This document shows, piece after piece, positions 13,001 through 17,231 of a stretch of 17,231 nt of DNA. Below the pieces are notes generated by a model that worked only from the letters and a program-made list of their open reading frames with translations, was not told the origin of the DNA and did not search any database. Each line of letters starts with the position of its first letter. The first letter of the stretch is position 1. Source of the DNA: Globomyces pollinis-pini. Lineage: Eukaryota; Chytridiomycota; Chytridiomycetes; Rhizophydiales; Globomycetaceae. Location: the NCBI GenBank assembly GCA_025399215.1, contig MU621438.1:1-17231 (forward strand), read 5' to 3'. The position numbers and the translations under genes were made by a program.

Positions 13001-14149
13001 TTGTATACCACGTTCAACATAAAAGTAATAACGTTGTTGAGCAGTGACTTGTTTTGATATTGTATGTGATTCTAAATCAACAGGATCTAATATCATATGA
13101 GAAGCTAATTCCACTTTGACTGCTGATGTCTCTTCATCCTTGATTGTTTTAATTCGACTTTTTGGTGACATTGGAGGTGATGATTGAGGTTCAAATTTGA
13201 TACTAGTTAAATTTGTTTTTAATCTTTTTGGTATTGGTTGATCTATATAAATAAAAATCAATTTCATGTTTTGATGATTACCTGGTAATTGATTTTGTAA
13301 TCTTTTTTGCATTTGTTTCATACTTAAATTCATTGCTGTTGGAGTGAAATTATTACCAATTGAATCTGAGATTAAACGATGATGTTTTTCTCTATAATCA
13401 TCAATAATATTCAATTTACTCTTTATATGGAGCTGCCAAAGTCCAAGAAAACTTTTTTAATAACGTTGGTAAATCAGTTGTTTCCAAATCAATAATCTGA
13501 GGTACAAACTACATAAAATCAATATCATATTCAAAAAAAAATTTACTTTATCAAGTTTAGCAAGTGAAAATGGAATTGGTGGTTTAGGTACATCAATAAC
13601 AACACCACCACGTTTAGGTTTAATCATTTCTTGAGTCATGACAATCGATTGTTTTGGATATACAATCGATCGTTTTTCTGGTACATAGATTTCAATCAAA
13701 TTCGGATATTCTCGATATCGACTTGCATATGGATTAACAATCTAGTAAAATCAATAGTTAGTTTTTGATCATCATCGTTGGTGATTGGTGATATTGGTAA
13801 GAAATTTTGAAATGAGAATTCATGAATTTCTTTTAATAAATGAATTCATAAAACAATTAGAATACAATTAAAAATTTCGATATCATCAAACACAATTCAA
13901 TCAAATGAAATCAAGATTAAACAAAAAATAGAAATGAAATGATAAACATACTTGATCATCAATCACACTAGGTTCAGAAATGAACCCATCCTGCTGCGAA
14001 ATGATACTTTCAACGGTATGTTGGATAGTAGAATTCCGTTTTTTATCAAATATAGGTTTTTGTGAATCAGTAGAATTGAGTCTGGAATTGGGTAATGATG
14101 GTAATCTTGATACAGGGCGACTATTGGGTTTGGTTGGAGTTGACTCCAT
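1054..14149 (-). CDS. Axonemal dynein heavy chain, monomeric inner-arm type (DNAH3/DNAH7/DNAH12 group), 18 exons, 4130 aa
   Basis: This is the motor subunit of a ciliary/flagellar inner dynein arm: ATP hydrolysis in an AAA+ ring moves it along the neighbouring doublet microtubule. Exons on the minus strand: 14149-13952, 13741-13547, 13508-13420, 13391-13282, 13242-12525, 12488-12388, 12348-11315, 11285-9104, 9072-9008, 8983-8855, 8826-7174, 7147-4343, 4317-3640, 3608-2941, 2912-2375, 2343-1660, 1628-1101, 1071-1054. They total 12393 nt, exactly 4131 codons with the TAG stop. Residues 1-130 are a Ser/Pro-rich tail start; tail and linker follow to about 1400. P-loops: AAA1 GPAGTGKT (1438, nt 9419-9396) with Walker B FDEFN; AAA2 GLPWSGKT (1719, nt 8493-8470); AAA3 GPTGTGKS (2076, nt 7422-7399); AAA4 GVGGSGRQ (2440, nt 6304-6281). 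The stalk spans about 2666-2991, then AAA5, AAA6 and a C-terminal domain with [20 protein letters not shown]. Length fits DNAH3/7/12 (about 4000-4100). Orthology within that group is not resolved. Confidence 0.96.
1072..1100 (-). other. Dynein intron 17 (29 bp) and a 5-residue last exon
   Basis: The donor GTAAGT follows the codons for RGVAAM, and the acceptor is TTTAG. Splicing adds LQLSE and a TAG stop, matching the usual dynein ending (RGVALL-C-QL-x-x). Without splicing the frame runs into VSFIQY and a stop, which is not a dynein ending. The last exon is 18 bp including the stop. Confidence 0.88.
4318..4342 (-). other. Dynein intron 12 (25 bp)
   Basis: The donor is GTTGGT, an unusual variant here, with a GCTAAC branch-like motif close to the acceptor ATTAG. 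Removing 25 bp joins IDPQGQ to [10 protein letters not shown], a conserved AAA5-AAA6 stretch of dyneins, in phase 0. The neighbouring introns 11 (7148-7173, 26 bp), 13 (3609-3639, 31 bp) and 14 (2913-2940, 28 bp) are equally short and equally well supported by the protein join. Confidence 0.9.
4660..5630 (-). other. Dynein stalk coiled coils and microtubule-binding domain
   Basis: Within the large exon 7147-4343, two long heptad-rich helices flank a compact domain. CC1 covers about residues 2666-2776, the microtubule-binding domain about 2777-2896 (roughly nt 5293-4934), and CC2 about 2901-2991. The tip begins [19 protein letters not shown] and contains [13 protein letters not shown] and SYDKDNI, which match the tip of the DNAH3/7/12 group as I know it. 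No intron interrupts the stalk; this 2805-bp exon is the largest in the gene. Confidence 0.85.
8984..9007 (-). other. Dynein intron 9: 24 bp, in frame, no stop codon
   Basis: A 24-bp GT-AG intron (donor GTAAAA, branch-like TACTAAAT, acceptor TCAG) sits in the codons for AMM|VPDYA. Unspliced, it would add eight residues (VKNSTKSQ) inside [17 protein letters not shown]. That segment just after AAA1 has no insertion in the dyneins I know. Length divisible by three and absence of a stop make it invisible to ORF scanning. It is the shortest intron in the window. Confidence 0.87.
13243..13281 (-). other. Dynein intron 4: 39 bp, in frame, no stop codon
   Basis: Donor GTAATC and acceptor TATAG bound a 39-bp AT-rich segment that reads as [12 protein letters not shown] plus a split codon if translated. 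Splicing in phase 1 joins NQLP to DQPIPKRLK. The segment is in a poorly conserved tail region, so support comes from base composition, splice signals and size rather than homology. Confidence 0.75.
13742..13951 (-). other. Dynein intron 1 (210 bp), the only long intron of this gene
   Basis: Donor GTATGT follows the codons ending VIDDQ, and the acceptor is TTTTACTAG with an AACTAAC branch-like motif about 20 nt upstream. The downstream exon begins [13 protein letters not shown], and a stop in its frame lies directly before it, so an intron is required. It is more than five times longer than any other intron in the gene. It contains a 12-bp AATTCATGAATT palindrome at 13817-13828. First-intron enhancer content is possible but only a guess. 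Confidence 0.75.
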
Positions 14150-14507
14150 CTTTCCTTTGTGTTTTTTTCTTTGGGTGTTTCTTGTAAGATAAAGAGAATT
14201 GGAAACGTCATTTCAGTTTTCGACGCGTTTTTTTTTTTCAAGGAGCTTAATTTGATGATATCTTGTATCGTTGATTGATTAGTTTATTGAAATAAAAAAC
14301 AAAAGAATGGTATTGGTATAATTCAGATAAAGATAAACAGTTTTGATTGCACAAATCTCACAAAGTTACAGGTAAACACCAAAATCTTTGATTCGAATGA
14401 CTCATGAACCCAACCAAAAACAATGGTAAATAAATCAAAAAATCAAATTCATATAGTTAAACAAAAATTCATATTCATATAGTTAAAACATAAAGTATAG
14501 CAACTAT
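14150..14507. promoter_or_regulatory. Intergenic region: GTPase 3' end and dynein promoter/leader
   Basis: This 358-bp stretch separates the GTPase-like gene from the dynein start. Near the dynein ATG the minus strand has an A-rich leader (AAACACAAAGGAAAG before ATG), a TGACGT motif (14205-14210), an ACGCGT motif (14223-14228) and a run of about ten A. ACGCGT resembles the fungal MCB cell-cycle element and TGACGT a CRE-like site; single short matches prove nothing. The far part is AT-rich with the 26-bp repeat listed separately. I see no gene or RNA here. Confidence 0.5.
14447..14490. repeat. Direct repeat, period 26 bp, two copies
   Basis: ATTCATATAGTTAAA occurs at 14447-14461 and again at 14473-14487. 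The intervening bases also end in ATTCAT, so the period is 26 bp. It lies just beyond the GTPase stop codon, in presumed 3' untranslated or intergenic sequence. Neither copy has GT/AG ends on the minus strand, so it differs from the intron arrays further right. Confidence 0.75.
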
Positions 14508-17173
14508 TCAACCAATCATTCGATTCTTACATGGAACAGCCACAAACCCAACCCGACATTCATGATGACATCTCTTCAAACAAACTAACCATCATAAAAA
14601 AACAATAAAACAAACCTGTACAATAAAGTCCATGACGTACCCAAACCCAACCATGACAACAATCAAAGGTCCCACTCCAGAGGACAGAGGTATCAAGTAC
14701 ATGTTCATGCATTTCACATCCAAATTGTGTTCGACCTCGTTCTTGCATTTCGGATTCAAGGGTGGTAAACATGAGTTGGGTTTGTAAAACTCGTTTTTTC
14801 CAATCTCCAAAATAAGTTCCTTTTAATTCTTGATCTTCTAATTTTTGTAGAATGATGGTGACATTGGTCAAGGTGGATTCAGTATAGGTATGAAAAGCAC
14901 GATTGAATTCATGAACATGTGATTTGATATCGTTAATGACTTTATCGATATTCGAAGGTGTATCAAAGAGTGGTTGTATGGATGCCAGGATATTTACCCA
15001 TAACTGATTTTCGGCCATAAAGAGTTCAAGGTCGAAATGAATAGCTTGTACGGATCGTTTTGGAATTGAACTTGCATGATAATCAAGATAGGCTGATAAA
15101 GAGATGGCAAGAAGTAAAGCAGCTCCCATACCAATGAGTACAGGTTGTTGACCGGCTAATGCGGTACTGACACTTACTAAAGCTGCAGATGATGCATGTA
15201 CATTTCCATTGGGTGTTAGTAATGCAGTCAATCCTGATCGAATCATTTCCACAGCTGTTTTTAATTCCGTCACATTTACAAAATTATTGAATTGTGACGA
15301 TCCTTTGGTATCACCCAATGCCAAAGTAAGTTCATTGGCAATTGGTACCCAAACTTGTGATAATTCAAAACAACAATTCATTCTGAATTCACATAATCGT
15401 TTAATTTCGTAAATTATAGAAATATCATTGATGAGAATGAGATCGAGTAATCTTCGTTGGTAAGATGCATATTCTAAATAATGAGTTTTAGTAAGTTTGA
15501 TCCATTTATCGATTTTGTCTACCAGTTTTCCTTTGAGAGGTGGGTATCTTGGTAATTCATATGAATCCATTTTGAGTCGTAAAAAATTTGTAATGATATC
15601 TCGACCTTTTGACGTTGTCCATGATTTCATATCCTTTGTTGTCTTTATATTGATTAACCCTAAATTCCATTTTAAAATTGTAATGTATACCTAATATAAA
15701 AATACATTGTTACGATACCTAATATAAATATGAATTGTTACGAAACCTAATATAAATATGAATTGTTACGAAACCTAATATAAATATACATTGTTACTAA
15801 ACCTAATATAAATATACATTGATACGAAACCTAATATAAATATACATTGTTACTAAACCTAATAAAAAGAAAGTAAATTAGAATAGTAATACCAAACCTA
15901 AAAATCAGAATAAAGCAATTCTTACCTTCAATGAGAGTGAAATAGGATTCCAATTGAGCCAAATAAGGAGATACTTGTCCAATTAATCTACATGCCTGCA
16001 ATACAGCCAACAAATCAGATAATGAATACACTTTATCAGAAAAAACAGCTTTAAAGTAAGTAAAGTCATATGGTTGAATTTGAAGTTGTAATAAACCAGA
16101 TTCGATGATTGGATCCAATTCTTGAGCAATAAGGTCGAGTAAAAAAGCTTGTGCATCTAGTAGATAGAGTTTGACGTTTGATGTAAATGGGACATCGAAT
16201 TCTACCATTGGAGATTTTAAAGATTTCATTGATTTCTAAAAGGTTAATGAGATTAAGAATACCTAATGGATAAATAATAATAATAGTTACCAATAAATCT
16301 TTTTTCAATTTACCTTTGAAAGGATCATAGATAGAATTGGGGATGGTAGGTTTTGGCATATGTAATACTTGAATCTTTTTTTTTATTTGATTATCTGTTA
16401 AATCCAGTAACGTAGTAGGAGTAAAATCATCAGAACGAGTGAGTACTACCAAAGAATTTTCGGAATTGATGAAATCACAAGAGAGTAAATCAATGAATTT
16501 TTGGTTATATTCACGAGAACCTTGATGAGCAGCGTAAGATTGTACAATGACGAATTTGAAGGAACGACGTTCGAGTAAAGTTTTGTGAAATAAATGGATA
16601 AAGAGTTCATGTATTGGACCTAAATGGAATTAGTTTTTTGAAATAGATATAAAGTGATGTGAATTGATTAGAATTCAAGTGAAATCATTAATTAGAATTC
16701 AAGTGAAATCATTAATAAAATAATTCAAGTGATGTGAAAGTTATGTGAAATAATTAAAATAAAGTGATTATAAATACCTCTCGTATCAAAGAAACCGGGA
16801 AAATCACAATAGATGATATTATCGATTGTAGAACGATAAAAATTTGGAAAGAAGGTGATTGCTTTACTAATAAAGTTAGTTTCCGAGTAAGTATACTTTC
16901 CATCAGCAGTTTCTGAACCTTTTATAGGATTTTTACAATAAAGAATATTTTTATTATTTGAATTTAAAGTATGATTATTTAAAAAGTTGATTAAAGTAGA
17001 TTTTCCAGAACCCGTTTGACCAATGAAAGCTATTATTTGATGATGACAACAATTTTGACAAGAAGTGTTACAAGATTCAGTTCAAACTGTATTGCAATGA
17101 GAAGTTGTTTATTGGACTTACCTGTATTGCAATGAGAAGATTGCGATACAGGTTCAGACTTTGAAAGATACAT
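14508..17173 (-). CDS. P-loop GTPase-like protein with C-terminal Cys/His cluster, 6 exons, about 687 aa
   Basis: Exons on the minus strand: 17173-17122, 17029-16778, 16619-16291, 16235-15926, 15659-14616, 14584-14508; total 2064 nt, a whole number of codons. Motifs: G1 GQTGSGKS (residues 21-28), a G3-like DFPG (93-96) followed by FFDTRG, and LVVLTRSDD with TRSD (162-165) in the G4 position. A hydrophobic stretch lies at about 471-505, and a Cys/His cluster near the end reads CTVCLKRCHHEC (661-672) with a further Cys at 681. The arrangement resembles AIG1/IAN-like GTPases, some of which, as I recall, carry a similar C-x2-C-x3-CH-x2-C module. The ATG at 17173 is preceded directly by an in-frame TAA. 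Role unknown; GTP binding is inferred. The last two exons are less certain: a further possible 27-bp intron (14504-14530) would replace the final seven residues. Confidence 0.78.
14585..14615 (-). other. GTPase gene intron 5 (31 bp)
   Basis: Donor GTTTGT and acceptor GGTTAG, phase 1. Without it the frame runs through a low-complexity hydrophobic tail to TGA at 14560. With it, the Cys at the exon end is completed to CTVCLKRCHHEC, a plausible metal-binding cluster. The gain of a motif and the standard 31-bp size are the support; the donor itself is weak. Confidence 0.62.
15660..15925 (-). repeat. GTPase gene intron 4: nine tandem intron-like units joined AG|GT
   Basis: The 266-bp intron divides without remainder into nine segments, each starting GT and ending AG on the minus strand, in transcription order: 15898-15925 (28 bp), 15859-15897 (39), 15831-15858 (28), 15803-15830 (28), 15775-15802 (28), 15747-15774 (28), 15719-15746 (28), 15691-15718 (28), 15660-15690 (31). 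The six central units follow GT(T/A)T(A/C)GTA(A/T)CAAT and end in TTTATATTAG. Units 3 and 5 are identical, as are units 6 and 7. The first unit has the best donor, GTAAGA. Removing all nine joins TLIE to GLINIKTTKD in phase 1 and keeps the frame. The outer ends make a valid intron whether it is removed in one step or in several. Confidence 0.93.
16236..16290 (-). other. GTPase gene intron 3 (55 bp), divisible into 28 + 27 bp GT-AG units
   Basis: Donor GTAACT follows the codons for KKDLL, and the final acceptor CTTTTAG precedes KSMKSLK, phase 0. An internal ATTAG|GTATTC at 16263/16262 splits the intron into a 28-bp and a 27-bp GT-AG segment with nothing between. Removing only the first unit leads to VFLISLTF and a stop, so both must go. 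The second unit has a TTAAC branch-like motif near its acceptor. Confidence 0.85.
16620..16777 (-). other. GTPase gene intron 2 (158 bp) with a perfect 24-bp tandem repeat
   Basis: Donor GTATTT and acceptor CATTTAG, phase 1, join DFPGFFDTRG to PIHELF. Inside, a 24-bp unit containing TTAGAATTCAAGTGAAATC on the plus strand occurs twice in perfect tandem (16668-16691 and 16692-16715), with a partial third copy at about 16722-16731. On the coding strand, GT occurs only at the first two bases and AG only at the last two. Confidence 0.85.
17030..17121 (-). other. GTPase gene intron 1 (92 bp) with a duplicated exon end
   Basis: The donor is the consensus GTAAGT after MYLSKSEPVSQSSHCNT plus one base. 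The acceptor AATAATAG completes an Ala codon before FIGQTGSGKS. An internal CAG at 17087 would make a 35-bp intron but leads straight to TGA, so the distal acceptor is chosen. The 18 bases before that internal CAG repeat the last 18 bases of exon 1 exactly. Confidence 0.7.
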
Positions 17174-17231
17174 TTATACGTTTCAAACTACGGCTTACAG
17201 ACGCATTGGGATTCGAGGAATCTGAGGGTTC
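17174..17231 (-). other. Upstream of the GTPase start; nothing identified
   Basis: These 58 bp should be leader or promoter of the GTPase-like gene. One minus-strand frame is open across them but is cut by the window edge and hits TGA inside exon 1. A further 5' exon beyond the window cannot be excluded, although the in-frame TAA just before the ATG argues against extension without splicing. Confidence 0.4.

Noticed and set aside
13392..13419. The ATG inside this segment as a separate gene start for the 12521-13414 frame
   Set aside because: The segment is a 28-bp GT-AG intron; the frame continues upstream through two more exons to the ATG at 14149.
1054..14149. Dynein as a pseudogene with many frameshifts
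   Set aside because: Every break coincides with a GT-AG segment of intron size; removing them gives a single 4130-codon frame with AAA1-AAA4 P-loops, stalk and C-terminus intact.
13963..14241. A 92-codon minus-strand frame overlapping dynein exon 1
   Set aside because: It overlaps the exon that splices correctly into the dynein frame and has no recognisable features; treated as a shadow.
14592..14810. An alternative C-terminal frame of the GTPase with a membrane-like segment (GPLIVVMVGFGYVMDFIVQ)
   Set aside because: It needs a 43-bp intron with weak ends (GTGAAA...TGGAG) to be reached. The other frame needs only a standard 31-bp intron and yields a Cys/His motif. I keep this as the less likely option.
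15691..15858. Six near-identical 28-bp repeats as a CRISPR array
   Set aside because: The repeats abut with no spacers, lie inside a eukaryotic gene, and each unit has GT and AG ends that keep a reading frame when removed together.

Overview
This is a window of nuclear DNA from a eukaryote with a cilium or flagellum. It is AT-rich and gene-dense, and every gene I can support lies on the minus strand. Most of the window (1054..14149) is one axonemal dynein heavy chain gene of the monomeric inner-arm type (DNAH3/DNAH7/DNAH12 group). What look like broken reading frames are exons split by 17 GT-AG introns. Sixteen of these are only 24-39 bp; the other is 210 bp. Splicing all of them gives one frame of 4130 codons plus a stop, with dynein-family sequence continuous across the junctions. 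No TAA, TAG or TGA interrupts the exons, so the standard code applies, unlike ciliates that reassign TAA/TAG. The tiny introns, the TACTAA-like branch sites and the dynein suggest a protist or zoosporic, fungus-like lineage with a very compact genome. I cannot name the organism from the sequence.

Layout from left to right, with all genes read right to left: (1) 1..83, the possible 5' end of a gene running off the left edge; (2) 341..946, a small nucleotidyltransferase whose start lies about 107 bp beyond the dynein stop codon; (3) 1054..14149, the dynein gene; (4) 14150..14507, an intergenic stretch with a 26-bp direct repeat and an A/T homopolymer; (5) 14508..17173, a P-loop GTPase-like gene of six exons, with the G1 motif GQTGSGKS, a DFPG switch motif, TRSD at the G4 position and a C-terminal Cys/His cluster. 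The last 58 bp at the right edge hold no feature I can support.

The most unusual structure is in the GTPase gene. Its fourth intron (15660..15925, 266 bp) is composed exactly of nine back-to-back units, each starting GT and ending AG. Every internal boundary is therefore AG|GT, with no exon between units. Six central units are 28 bp and near-identical, and two pairs are perfect copies. Twenty-eight bp is also a normal length for a whole intron in this genome. The third intron (16236..16290, 55 bp) divides the same way into 28 + 27 bp. I read this as head-to-tail multiplication of minimal introns: either recursive splicing through zero-length exons, or a minisatellite kept in splice-compatible form. 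Because every junction is AG|GT, any splicing route from the first GT to the last AG gives the same mRNA, so copy-number change would be invisible to the protein.

Two dynein introns (24 and 39 bp) are multiples of three and contain no stop codon, so an ORF-based reading silently translates them as protein. The genes share no evident pathway. The dynein is a flagellar motor. The nucleotidyltransferase and the GTPase are independent, and their roles are inferred only from motifs.
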